Positions 5,973 to 13,756 of a stretch of DNA of 15,728 nt are shown piece after piece; position 1 is the stretch's first letter, and each line of letters starts with the position of its first letter. A model generated the notes under the pieces. It was given only the letters and a program-made list of their open reading frames with translations, was not told the origin of the DNA and did not search any database. Source of the DNA: Sphingomonadaceae bacterium (GTDB lineage: Bacteria > Pseudomonadota > Alphaproteobacteria > Sphingomonadales > Sphingomonadaceae); the NCBI GenBank assembly GCA_020446665.1, contig JAGREF010000091.1, positions 1 to 15,728 of the forward strand, read 5' to 3'. Both the position numbers and the translations under genes were made by a program.

Positions 5973-5984
5973 GGTCAGGACCCA
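5970..5984. repeat. solo copy of TAGGGTCAGGACCCA, terminus of the MITE-like element at 8707-8880
   Basis: This 15-mer is identical to both ends of the 174-bp palindromic element downstream. Its first three bases are the GST stop codon. A weak inverted partner, TGACCC (6005-6010) against GGGTCA (5972-5977), suggests a roughly 40-bp decayed or internally deleted copy lying between the GST gene and msrB. Confidence 0.7.
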
Positions 5985-6041
5985 AGGCTGGATTTCCAAC
6001 GCCGTGACCCCATATTGGTGCGGCAAACAGGAGACCCCACC

Positions 6042-6443
6042 ATGGCTGACAAGCTGAACCTTACCGAAGCGGAATGGCGCGAGAAGCTGAGCCCGGAGCA
6101 GTATCACGTGCTGCGCGAAGGCGGGACGGAACGGGCCTTCACCGGCAAATATGAGAAGAACAAGGCAACCGGCATCTATCATTGTGCAGGCTGCGGCGCA
6201 CCTTTGTTCATGAGCGATACGAAATATGACAGCGGTTCCGGCTGGCCCAGCTTCACGGCGCCTGCAGAAGGTGATGTCGTGGCGGAACACCGTGACATGT
6301 CGCATGGCATGATCCGCACCGAAGTAACCTGTGCGCGTTGTGACGGGCATCTGGGCCATGTCTTCCCCGATGGGCCGCGTGATGCCGGCGGGATGCGCTA
6401 TTGTATCAATTCGGCCTCGCTCGCCTTTGAAGAGAACGAATAA
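6042..6443 (+). CDS. msrB: peptide-methionine (R)-S-oxide reductase MsrB
   Basis: MsrB reduces the R epimer of methionine sulfoxide in proteins. This 133-aa protein is full length. It has the zinc site CAGC (C48, C51) and CARC (C97, C100), the [11 protein letters not shown] block (102-112), and the catalytic cysteine in RYCINSASL (C121). The loop that holds a resolving cysteine in E. coli MsrB (DSGCGWPSF) reads DSGSGWPSF here, so recycling would need another cysteine or a direct reductant. The ATG at 6042 has AGGAGA 7 nt upstream; an in-frame GTG at 6015 is less likely. It stands 70 nt after the GST gene, across the solo repeat. Confidence 0.96.
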   Translation: MADKLNLTEAEWREKLSPEQYHVLREGGTERAFTGKYEKNKATGIYHCAGCGAPLFMSDTKYDSGSGWPSFTAPAEGDVVAEHRDMSHGMIRTEVTCARCDGHLGHVFPDGPRDAGGMRYCINSASLAFEENE

Positions 6444-6492
6444 AGCGGGGCTAACCGGCTCTTTCCCGTTCACGCTTCGTTACAATTGCCCT

Positions 6493-6549
6493 ATGCAAGA
6501 CACTTCTGTGGACAGCCCCATGGCGGGCGACGATGGAAGTGGTTGGTAG
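6493..6549 (+). CDS. possible 18-codon leader ORF before the penicillin-binding protein gene
   Basis: ATG at 6493 opens MQDTSVDSPMAGDDGSGW and stops at TAG 6547-6549, in the same frame as and one codon before the ATG of the penicillin-binding protein. TACAAT at 6481-6486 is a fair -10 box that would start transcription close to this ATG, so a leaderless message is possible. No good -35 is visible. It could be a coupling peptide or chance. Confidence 0.25.
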   Translation: MQDTSVDSPMAGDDGSGW

Positions 6550-6552
6550 TCA

Positions 6553-8709
6553 ATGGCTGAACGGGGGAGCCGGCGCGCAGCCGCCAAGCGCCAGCAGAAA
6601 CCGAAAAAGGAACGCGGCTTTTTTGCACGCTGGTTCCGTCGGCTCTTTATCTGGAGCGGCGCTATGGCGCTTGTTGGCGTGCTGTTTGTCGTGCTCGCCG
6701 TTGCCTTTGCCGCCCGTTCCCTGCCCAGTTATCATGAGCTGAAGGAAACCCAGACCGCGCAGACCATCATTGTGCGCGCGCGGGATGGCACGGAAATTGT
6801 CGAGCTTGGCCCCAGCTTCGGCAAGTGGATCGAAAGCGACGAAATCCCGCAAGTGATGAAGGATGCAATGGTCTCTGTGGAGGACCGGCGCTTCTATTCG
6901 CATATCGGGGTTGATCCCTACGGTCTGGCCCGCGCGGTGTATGTCTGGGCGCGGGGGGAGAAGCGGCTGTCGGCTACCTCCACCATTACCCAGCAGCTGG
7001 CGCGCAATGTCTTCCTCAATTCCAACCGCACTGTGGACCGCAAGGCGCGCGAGGCGGTGCTGGCCATGGCGCTGGAATGGAAATTCTCGAAAGACCAGAT
7101 ACTCGAACTCTATCTCAACAAGGTCTATTTCGGCGGTGGGGCCTATGGGATCGACAGCGCCAGCCGCAAGTTCTTCAGCCATCCTGCGAATGACCTGACG
7201 ACTGCGGAGGCAGCGATCATCGCCGGTCTGGTGAAGGCGCCCAGCCGCTATTCGCCCACCGCCGATGTCGATGCTGCGGTCAGCCGCGCCAATGTGGTGT
7301 TGCGGCTAATGCGTGAACAGGGGCGGATTTCGCCCGATGCTGCCGATGTCGATCCTTCGACGGTCAAGCTGAAGAAGGATTCGGCGCAGAATTCGGTGCG
7401 CTACTTCACGGATTGGGCGTTGCCGCAGCTCGATATCCTGCTCAGTGATAATACACTGGAGCCGATCGAGGTATGGACCACGTTGGATGTCGGTATGCAG
7501 CGCGCGGCCACGGCAGCGATCCAGGCCAACACGCCTGAGGGTGCACAGGGTGCGCTGGTCAGCCTTGATCGCGACGGGGCCGTGCTCGCGCTGGTTGGCG
7601 GAACGGATTACGTTTCCAGCAACTACAACCGCGCCACCGACGCTTTGCGCCAGCCGGGTTCTTCGTGGAAGCTGTTCGTCTACCTTGCCGCTCTGGAGGC
7701 TGGCTACACCCCGGATGACAGGGTGGTGGACACGCCCGTGACGATAGATGGCTGGAGCCCGCGCAATTCCGGCGGCAACTATGCGGGCGAGATAGATGTT
7801 CGCTCGGCCTTTGCCTATTCGAAGAATACTGTGGCGGCTCAATTGGGCAATGAAGTGGGCTTCGGCACCGTAGCCTCGATGGCGCGGCGTTTCGGGATCA
7901 CCAGCCCGATCCAGACTTTCCCGTCGATGGTGCTGGGTAGTTCGGAAGTGCGCGTGATCGACATGACCCGTGCTTTCGCCGCGGTCTCTGCGCGCGGCTA
8001 TTCGGTGGAACCCTATGGCATTGTAAAGGTCGTCACGGCCAGTGGTGAAGTCCTCTATGAACATGAAGATGTCCGGGGTTCGCGGCTCGTGCCGGATTAT
8101 GTTGCGGCAGGAATGACCGATTTGCTGCAGACCGCAGTCAATACCGGCACGGGCAAGGCCGCCCAGATCGGCCGCCCGGTGGCGGGCAAAACCGGTACGA
8201 CCAGCTCCAACAAGGATGGATGGTTTGTCGGCTTCTCCAGCGGGATCACGACTGGCGTGTGGATGGGCCGCGACGATGCAAAGGCGGTGCCAGGTTTGCA
8301 GGGTGGCCGCTCCCCTGCGCGCGCCTTTGCCGCCTATATGCGTTATGCCGTGAAGGATCGGCCGGTGGAAGAATTCGATACCGAGCTGAAATTGCCCGAA
8401 TGGCAGCTGGAGCCGGATGACGAATTCTATTTCGGCGATCCGGACGAGTATTACTACATCGACGAACAAGGAAACCTGGTGGAACCCGGCCGCAGAGAGG
8501 ATCCGGGCGAGGTGCCTTTCCCGATCGAAGGCGAAGGCGCGCCGGAAGTGCGCCCTGTGCCCGGACAGGACAACGCCCCGCAAGCAGCGAGCGATGATTT
8601 CCTCAACCGTGCGACGGGTGAAAACCAGCCCCAGCGCGCTCCGCCACCGCCGCCAATGCCACCCGGCGGCGGGGGAGCTGCGAGGCCGGTAACACCAAAC
8701 AATAATTAG
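6553..8709 (+). CDS. class A penicillin-binding protein (glycosyltransferase plus transpeptidase)
   Basis: This is a 718-aa bifunctional peptidoglycan synthase anchored in the inner membrane. A basic N-terminus (RRAAAKRQQKPKKER) precedes one transmembrane helix at about 31-55. The GT51 domain shows the catalytic glutamate in VEDRRFYSHIG (E110), STITQQLARN (143-152), RKAREAVLAMALE and the ILELYLNKVYFGGGAYG block. The transpeptidase has SSWK (S370 nucleophile, K373), SKN (423-425) and KTGTT (546-550). The tail from about 610 is acidic and tyrosine-rich, then proline-rich (APPPPPMPPGGGG), presumably disordered. It is shorter than classical PBP1A and I see no OB domain between the two catalytic domains. 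The ATG at 6553 follows an in-frame stop, so no longer start exists; its ribosome site is weak. The TAG stop lies in the left end of the MITE-like element. Confidence 0.95.
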   Translation: MAERGSRRAAAKRQQKPKKERGFFARWFRRLFIWSGAMALVGVLFVVLAVAFAARSLPSYHELKETQTAQTIIVRARDGTEIVELGPSFGKWIESDEIPQVMKDAMVSVEDRRFYSHIGVDPYGLARAVYVWARGEKRLSATSTITQQLARNVFLNSNRTVDRKAREAVLAMALEWKFSKDQILELYLNKVYFGGGAYGIDSASRKFFSHPANDLTTAEAAIIAGLVKAPSRYSPTADVDAAVSRANVVLRLMREQGRISPDAADVDPSTVKLKKDSAQNSVRYFTDWALPQLDILLSDNTLEPIEVWTTLDVGMQRAATAAIQANTPEGAQGALVSLDRDGAVLALVGGTDYVSSNYNRATDALRQPGSSWKLFVYLAALEAGYTPDDRVVDTPVTIDGWSPRNSGGNYAGEIDVRSAFAYSKNTVAAQLGNEVGFGTVASMARRFGITSPIQTFPSMVLGSSEVRVIDMTRAFAAVSARGYSVEPYGIVKVVTASGEVLYEHEDVRGSRLVPDYVAAGMTDLLQTAVNTGTGKAAQIGRPVAGKTGTTSSNKDGWFVGFSSGITTGVWMGRDDAKAVPGLQGGRSPARAFAAYMRYAVKDRPVEEFDTELKLPEWQLEPDDEFYFGDPDEYYYIDEQGNLVEPGRREDPGEVPFPIEGEGAPEVRPVPGQDNAPQAASDDFLNRATGENQPQRAPPPPPMPPGGGGAARPVTPNNN

Positions 8710-8880
8710 GGTCAGGACCCATCAATCACGCTATCGAGGTTTGAAGAAAAATGGCTCAGGGTGAGGAAGATTGGCAAAGGAATATGCCCACCTTTCAAGC
8801 CAATCCGCCGTGGCTCTGGGCCATTTTGGTCAAATCCCGCAGGGACGCATGAATGGCGTGATTATTGGGTCCTGACCCTA
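8707..8880. mobile_element. MITE-like 174-bp palindromic element with about 28-bp terminal inverted repeats
   Basis: The left end (TAGGGTCAGGACCCA, then tcAATCACGCtAT) and the reverse complement of the right end (TAGGGTCAGGACCCA, then atAATCACGCcAT) agree at about 25 of 28 positions. The inverted symmetry continues inside: AAAATGGC-CAG and GATTGGC on the left pair with GCCAATC and CTG-GCCATTTT on the right, around a centre near 8790. There is no open frame of useful length, so it is non-autonomous. The flanks give no long target duplication; if the true ends are GGGTC, a TA dinucleotide borders both sides, as after Tc1/mariner or IS630-type insertion. It lies between convergent genes and would fold into a long RNA hairpin. 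Confidence 0.75.
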
Positions 8881-8909
8881 GCTATGCGCAAGTTGAGTGG
8901 AAGCAAAAG

Positions 8910-8946
8910 AAAGGCCCCGTTTCCTGTGGTTGGAAACGGGGCCTTT
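8910..8946 (-). terminator. intrinsic terminator of the Do-like protease gene, probably bidirectional
   Basis: AAAGGCCCCGTTTCC (8910-8924) and GGAAACGGGGCCTTT (8932-8946) form a perfect 15-bp stem with a 7-nt loop. Read on the minus strand it starts 20 nt after the protease stop codon and is followed by TTTCTTTTGCTT, a U-rich tail. On the plus strand the tail (TTTCCTT) is weaker, but it could back up termination after the penicillin-binding protein gene. Confidence 0.88.
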
Positions 8947-8966
8947 CCTTGGCGATCTGGTACCTA

Positions 8967-10496
8967 TCACTCGCGCAGGCGAACAGCGACATAGGTCGCC
9001 GGGCGGCCACGGCGCTGGATGCGCAGCAGCACAGCCTCGCGGCCGCTTGACTTGGCTTCCTTCACGATCGCTTCCAGGGCGCCCACAGTGGCCACTGCCT
9101 TGTAATTGGCGGTCAGGATGATGTCGCCGCGGGCAAGGCCCTTTTGTCCGGCGTCAGAGCTGGGATCGACCCCTGCAATGACAAGCCCGGTCGTGTCGGA
9201 ATCAGCACCCAGCTGACCTGCGATCTGTGGGGTCAGCGGGATCGCCTGCAGGCCCAGCACATCTTCAATCATGCTGCTGCCCTGGCCGTTTTCCTGCGGG
9301 GTGGGCTGGCCATCGGGATCGAAGGTCTGCGCCTGACGGGCCAGTTCGTCCTCGCTGGGGCGCTTGCCGACCACGACATTGACCTTGCGCCGCTGGCCAT
9401 CACGATAGAGCTCCACCGGTATACGGGTACCGGGGGCGATATTGGCGATGAGGAAGGACAGGGTCTGGTCCGGCGTCACTTCATTGCCATTCACTTCGAC
9501 CACTACGTCACCGGCCTTGATCCCGGCCTTGTCAGCCGCCGCATCAGGCTCCACCGCCTGCACGAATTCGCCCTTGTTCTTGGCGAGCCCAATGGACGCC
9601 GCAAGGTCTTCATCGACCGGCTGGATACGCACACCCAGATAGCCGCGCTCGATCTCTTCCCCGGCGCGCAGCTTGTCCACGATGGGGGCTGCGATATCGG
9701 CGGGAATGGCAAAGCCGATCCCGACACTGCCGCCGGTGGGCGAGAAGATGGCGTTGTTGATGCCGATCACATTGCCCTGCATGTCAAACAGCGGGCCGCC
9801 CGAATTGCCGCGGTTGATGCTGGCATCGGTCTGGATATAGCGGTCATAGGCCCCGCCACCGGTGTTGCGCAGCACGGCAGAGACGATCCCCGATGTGACC
9901 GTGCCGCCCAGGCCGAAGGGATTGCCAATCGCAATCACCCAGTCACCCGCGCGGGTTTTCTTGGAATCGCCGAACTTCACGAAGGGGAAGGGCTTGCTGC
10001 CTTCAATCTTCAGCACGGCAAGGTCTGAAGCGGCATCATTGCCGACCAGCTTGGCATCATATTCCGTGCCATCGGGCATGGTAACAGTGATTTCTTCCAC
10101 GGTGCCGCGCCCATTTGGGCTGACCACGTGGTTGTTGGTGACGATATAGCCATCGGCGCTGATGATGAAGCCGGAGCCGAGAGATTGCGCCTCGCGCGTT
10201 TGCGGCTGGTTGCGCCCGCGACGGCCGAACATGTCAGCCAGCGGCGTGCCGGCAAAGGGATTGGCATTGACTTCGATCCGCTGGCGGGTCGAGATATTCA
10301 CCACGGAAGGGGCGAGCTGTTCGGTCAGGTCGGCAAAGCTGGATGGCGCACCGGCGCGGGGCACCATTGTGCTCATCCTGCTATCGTCATTCTGCGCGAC
10401 CTGCGCACCTGCGGGATGGCCAGTCACCAGCGACACGGCTGCGCCGCCAATCAGGAGAGCCGATGTTAGTCCATAAGCGTATCGCACGGGCTTCAC
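8967..10496 (-). CDS. degP: Do/HtrA-family periplasmic serine protease
   Basis: DegP-type proteases degrade or hold misfolded envelope proteins. This 509-aa protein has a signal sequence or N-terminal anchor (about 9-32, LTSALLIGGAAVSLVTGHPAGA). The trypsin-like domain has the triad H123 (TNNHVV), D158 (ASDLAV) and S232 (RGNSGGP). PDZ1 begins near 285 (GYLGVRIQPV) and PDZ2 spans about 410-505, the standard Do layout. The start is GTG at 10496 with GAGGAA 7-9 nt upstream; no better in-frame start was seen. It lies 140 nt downstream of hflC in the same direction, an arrangement I associate with Alphaproteobacteria. DegP, DegQ and MucD-type enzymes cannot be separated with certainty from sequence alone. 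Confidence 0.95.
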   Translation of the reverse strand: MKPVRYAYGLTSALLIGGAAVSLVTGHPAGAQVAQNDDSRMSTMVPRAGAPSSFADLTEQLAPSVVNISTRQRIEVNANPFAGTPLADMFGRRGRNQPQTREAQSLGSGFIISADGYIVTNNHVVSPNGRGTVEEITVTMPDGTEYDAKLVGNDAASDLAVLKIEGSKPFPFVKFGDSKKTRAGDWVIAIGNPFGLGGTVTSGIVSAVLRNTGGGAYDRYIQTDASINRGNSGGPLFDMQGNVIGINNAIFSPTGGSVGIGFAIPADIAAPIVDKLRAGEEIERGYLGVRIQPVDEDLAASIGLAKNKGEFVQAVEPDAAADKAGIKAGDVVVEVNGNEVTPDQTLSFLIANIAPGTRIPVELYRDGQRRKVNVVVGKRPSEDELARQAQTFDPDGQPTPQENGQGSSMIEDVLGLQAIPLTPQIAGQLGADSDTTGLVIAGVDPSSDAGQKGLARGDIILTANYKAVATVGALEAIVKEAKSSGREAVLLRIQRRGRPATYVAVRLRE

Positions 10497-10587
10497 GTCC
10501 TTTGGTTCCTCTTCTTCCTTGTCAGCGCCTGAACGCGCCGATCAGTCTGCGGCGAATGTCGCCAATGGGCATGAATGCCATTTGAAC

Positions 10588-10609
10588 GACAGCTGTAAAC
10601 GCCGCTGTC
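10588..10609. promoter_or_regulatory. short hairpin in the hflC-degP spacer
   Basis: GACAGC (10588-10593) and GCTGTC (10604-10609) form a 6-bp stem with a 10-nt loop in the 140-nt spacer. It lacks a U-tract, so it is a poor terminator; it may be a processing or attenuation site between hflC and the protease gene. A smaller palindrome, GGCAT-ga-ATGCC (10568-10579), lies beside it. The spacer also holds a 19-codon minus-strand frame (10522-10581, MAFMPIGDIRRRLIGAFRR) without a ribosome site. Confidence 0.3.
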
Positions 10610-10636
10610 TATCGATGAACGGTCACATTCAGACCA

Positions 10637-11482
10637 TCAACGACGGCCACGGAATTGCCGCAAATATTCATTGTCCGGCGACATGATGATTGAGCTTTCC
10701 GCTTCGCCCTGTTCGAAGGTGCGGCGATAGCTCTCCATCGCGCGGTAGAAATCGTAGAATTCCGGGTCCTTGCCATAGGCGGCGGCATAGGTGGATGCAG
10801 CCTCGCCCTCTGCTTCTGCACGGATGATCTGCGCATCGCGGCGGCCCTGTGCGCGGATGGTTTCCGCTTCGGCCTGGCGATCAGACTGCATCCGTTCAAA
10901 GGCAGCTTCCAGCGGGCGGCCATCGGGAAGATCGGCGCGCTTGATCCGCACATCCAGCACCTGCGCCCCATATTGGCGGGCAGCCTTGTCGAGCGTGTCG
11001 CGGATATTGGTCATTGCATTGCCGCGTTCTGCAGTCAGCAGCGAGGCAAAGGTGCGCCGCCCCAGTTCCTGCCGCAGGACGGAGGTCATGATCGGGGCAA
11101 GCTGCGCCGCCACATTCTCTTCCGTGCGCGCATTGCGGACCATGCGGATCGGATCAATGATGCGGAAACGAGCATAGGCATCGACCTGCAGCCGCTGCTG
11201 GTCGCTGGTCAGGACCTGCTGGCGCTCCATATCGAGGTCCATGATGCGGCGATCAACCATCTGGACCTGCTGCACAAAGGGAATGTGCCACTGGATCCCG
11301 GCATTTGTCTGCCCAAAATCCTCATTCGGATTGAATTTGTTGATCGTCTTGACCGGGCTACCGCCCTGCAGGATCACGGCCTGCTGATCCTCGCCAACAA
11401 AAACGGTCCCTGCAGCGGCTACGAGAAGCGCAGCCCCGGCCGCGATGATCGCCATTTTATAGGTTTGCCAGATCTGTTCCAT
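10637..11482 (-). CDS. hflC: FtsH protease modulator HflC
   Basis: HflC is an SPFH/band-7 membrane protein that with HflK builds a cage around FtsH in the inner membrane and limits its access to substrates. This 281-aa copy has a short cytoplasmic N-terminus, one transmembrane helix (about 11-29, AIIAAGAALLVAAAGTVFV), the SPFH domain from GEDQQAVILQGG, and a long helical region rich in R, A and E (about 180-240, RMQSDRQAEAETIRAQGRRDAQIIRAEAE in outline). The family end is present (SSIIMSPDNEYLRQF). The ATG at 11482 lies 1 nt after the hflK stop, and AAGGAGG sits within the last hflK codons, so the two are translationally linked. Confidence 0.97.
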   Translation of the reverse strand: MEQIWQTYKMAIIAAGAALLVAAAGTVFVGEDQQAVILQGGSPVKTINKFNPNEDFGQTNAGIQWHIPFVQQVQMVDRRIMDLDMERQQVLTSDQQRLQVDAYARFRIIDPIRMVRNARTEENVAAQLAPIMTSVLRQELGRRTFASLLTAERGNAMTNIRDTLDKAARQYGAQVLDVRIKRADLPDGRPLEAAFERMQSDRQAEAETIRAQGRRDAQIIRAEAEGEAASTYAAAYGKDPEFYDFYRAMESYRRTFEQGEAESSIIMSPDNEYLRQFRGRR

Positions 11483-11483
11483 C

Positions 11484-12662
11484 TCACTGGCCCTCCTTCG
11501 CTGCGGCGGGTGGGGCAGGCGGCTGCTGACTGCGACGTTTCACTTCGGGCAGCGGCAGATATGGCGTCACGCCATTGGCTTCGATCACCGTCTTGTCCGT
11601 CTTGCCCAGCACGCTTTCCATGGTTTCGTAATAGAGGCGGCGGCGGGTCACGTCAGGGGCCAGCCGGTATTCCTCGTAAATCTTGTTGAAGGCTGCTGCG
11701 TCACCCTCTGCCCGGGCCAGCAATTGCTGGGCATAGCGGCGGGCGGCGTTCTTGTCGCGCTGCGCATCCTGTTCGGCGGCGGAGACATCCTTGAACGCAT
11801 CCACCACGCTGTCTGGCGGATCGGTCTTGTCGATTTCGATACCCTGCACGGCAATGCCCGATTTGTAGCTGTCGAGGATGGCCTGCATGCGCGAGCGGAC
11901 ATTCTGTTCGATTTGCGCACGGCCTTCACCCGACAGCACCGTGTCGAGATCGAGTTCGGCGACAGACTCGCGCATGGCGGTTTCTGCTGCCTCGCGCACG
12001 GTTTCTTCCGGTTCTGCCAGACGGAAACGGAAATTGGGCAGGTCGGAGATATTCCAGCGGATCAGGTAAGACAGATTCACCAGATTCTGGTCACCCGTCA
12101 GGATCAGCTTTTCCTCGCTTCCGCCGGGAATTTTCTCGGATCGGATTTCCTTCACATTTTCCTTGTCCACAGCCTGGAACGGCCAGGGTGCGGTTAGCCG
12201 GAAACCGGAATCAAGCGAATGGCTGTATTTGCCGCCTGCCCAGGTCACCAGCCCCTGTTCCGCCGTGCCAATCTGATGGACGGAAGTGGACAACCAGGCC
12301 AGTGCGCCGACAGCGATGATCACCGGGGTCCAGCTCTTGCCGCCGGGCCGCTCAGGCATGCGGAAATTGGGGCCGCCGGGGCCACCGCGACGCGGGCCTT
12401 CGGGGCCGCGATGCTTGAAAATATCCTCGATATTGGCGGAACGGCGCGGCTTGTCGCCATCGCCCGAGCTGCCACCGGGAAGCCACGGATTGCGCGGGCC
12501 TCCACCGGAGCCGCCGCCATCATTGCCGTCTGAATCGCCGCTGCCGCCATTCTCGTCGGAAGGGCCTTCACCCCCCGAACCGCCAGCACCTTTGCCCCAT
12601 GGGCTCTTGCCGCCGGCCATGGCCAGGGCGATCCTCTCTCTGAAACCGTCCATCATGGTCAT
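11484..12662 (-). CDS. hflK: FtsH protease modulator HflK
   Basis: HflK is the SPFH partner of HflC. With the start at 12662 it is 392 aa. It has a long glycine-rich hydrophilic N-terminus (KSPWGKGAGGSGGEG onward, to about 108), one transmembrane helix (about 111-128, WTPVIIAVGALAWLSTSV), then the SPFH domain (EQGLVTWAGGKYSHSLDSGFRLTAPWPF) and a helical arm with DPPDSVVDAFKDVSAAEQD. The frame is open upstream to 12770, but that part lacks homology. At 12662 AAAGG stands 5 nt before ATG; further ATGs at 12656, 12653 and 12617 (MAGGKSPWG) are possible. TATAAA (12675-12670) could be a -10 box, which would make the message nearly leaderless. It is the first gene of hflK-hflC-degP. Confidence 0.95.
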   Translation of the reverse strand: MTMMDGFRERIALAMAGGKSPWGKGAGGSGGEGPSDENGGSGDSDGNDGGGSGGGPRNPWLPGGSSGDGDKPRRSANIEDIFKHRGPEGPRRGGPGGPNFRMPERPGGKSWTPVIIAVGALAWLSTSVHQIGTAEQGLVTWAGGKYSHSLDSGFRLTAPWPFQAVDKENVKEIRSEKIPGGSEEKLILTGDQNLVNLSYLIRWNISDLPNFRFRLAEPEETVREAAETAMRESVAELDLDTVLSGEGRAQIEQNVRSRMQAILDSYKSGIAVQGIEIDKTDPPDSVVDAFKDVSAAEQDAQRDKNAARRYAQQLLARAEGDAAAFNKIYEEYRLAPDVTRRRLYYETMESVLGKTDKTVIEANGVTPYLPLPEVKRRSQQPPAPPAAAKEGQ

Positions 12663-12788
12663 AGCAACCTTTATAGGTGCGCCTTGCGCGAATAATAGGG
12701 GGCATGCACCGAATTTCAGCGCCATAGCTGTCGATAGGGCTGAAAAGCTGTTCCCTCTGCCTGCCACCATGCTTTAGGGACGGTTGCG

Positions 12789-13754
12789 ATGGATGAAAAA
12801 ACCCTGTTCGAAAAACTGCCCGCATCGCTGCAAGGCCGGGTGCAATCGCTGACCGCCAGAGACGGGCGGGTAACCGTGGTCGCAGATGTTGCGGGCATGG
12901 ACGCGATTGCGCGCGAGCAACTGGAAGCTGCGCTGAAAGATGTGCTGGGCGCGGCAGAAGGCGTGGCCGAAGTGCGCGTTGCCATGGTGGCAGAGCGCAC
13001 CACGCGCCAGATCATCGCCGTGGGTTCGGGCAAGGGCGGGGTAGGAAAATCCACGCTGACCGCCAATCTCGCTGTGGCGCTGGCCAGAACAGGTCGCAAG
13101 GTCGGGATCGTCGATGCGGATATTTACGGCCCCTCGCAGCCCAAGATCCTCCGCAATGAAGGAAAACGTCCTCAGGCAGAGGGAAACAAGCTGATCCCCG
13201 TGCCCAGCGAATGGGGCGTGCCGGTGCTGTCGATGGGTCATCTGATCGAACCGGGCAAGGCGATTGCCTGGCGCGGGCCGATGGCGGGCAATGCGTTGCG
13301 CCAGCTGGTCGATGCCGATTGGGGCGAAGCGGAATTGCTGCTGGTGGACTTGCCGCCGGGCACGGGCGATGTGCAGCTGACCATGCTGCAGAATTTCAAG
13401 CCCGCAGGCGCCGTGATCGTTTCCACCCCGCAGGACCTCGCCCTGATTGACGCCGCGCGCGCGATGCAGTTGTTCGAAGCGGGCGGCGTGCCGATCCTGG
13501 GGATGGTGGAAAATATGTCGGGCTATGAATGCCCGCATTGCCATGAAGTGTCCGATCCCTTTGGCCAGGGCGGGGTAGAGGCAGCGGCTGGCGAAAGGCA
13601 GCTACCCTTCCTTGGTCGCATCCCGCTCGCCATGTCGATCCGCTCTTCCGGTGATTCCGGGCAGCCACCGGCCGCAGGCGAAGGGCATGAAGCGGAATGT
13701 TTCGCTGCCATTGCGCAGGCCATGATGGCCGCGCTGGACCGGCAGGGTAGCTGA
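12789..13754 (+). CDS. mrp: Mrp/NBP35-family Fe-S cluster carrier ATPase (ApbC)
   Basis: Mrp is a cytosolic P-loop ATPase that carries and inserts iron-sulfur clusters. The 321-aa protein has an N-terminal MIP18/DUF59-like region (about 1-70; short and divergent) and the deviant Walker A motif GKGGVGKS (81-88). It also has DADIYGPSQP (109-118), LLLVDLPPGTGD (183-194), and the paired cysteines of the CPHC motif (C248, C251) that bridge the cluster in the dimer. The ATG at 12789 follows AGGGACGG. It is divergent from hflK across 126 bp. The molybdoenzyme gene starts 2 nt after its stop, and such enzymes work with a [2Fe-2S] partner subunit, so the link may be functional. Confidence 0.96.
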   Translation: MDEKTLFEKLPASLQGRVQSLTARDGRVTVVADVAGMDAIAREQLEAALKDVLGAAEGVAEVRVAMVAERTTRQIIAVGSGKGGVGKSTLTANLAVALARTGRKVGIVDADIYGPSQPKILRNEGKRPQAEGNKLIPVPSEWGVPVLSMGHLIEPGKAIAWRGPMAGNALRQLVDADWGEAELLLVDLPPGTGDVQLTMLQNFKPAGAVIVSTPQDLALIDAARAMQLFEAGGVPILGMVENMSGYECPHCHEVSDPFGQGGVEAAAGERQLPFLGRIPLAMSIRSSGDSGQPPAAGEGHEAECFAAIAQAMMAALDRQGS

Positions 13755-13756
13755 CC

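Noticed and set aside
5427..6473. 348-codon minus-strand frame spanning the GST and msrB genes
   Set aside because: It crosses two well-supported genes and the repeat between them, with no family resemblance.
7306..8583. 425-codon minus-strand frame inside the penicillin-binding protein gene
   Set aside because: It is the mirror of third-codon-position GC bias. The composition is His/Arg-rich, as in shadow frames, and the plus-strand protein is unambiguous.
10522..10581. 19-codon arginine-rich leader ORF before the Do-like protease gene
   Set aside because: It has no ribosome site, and the length is compatible with chance in a 140-nt spacer.
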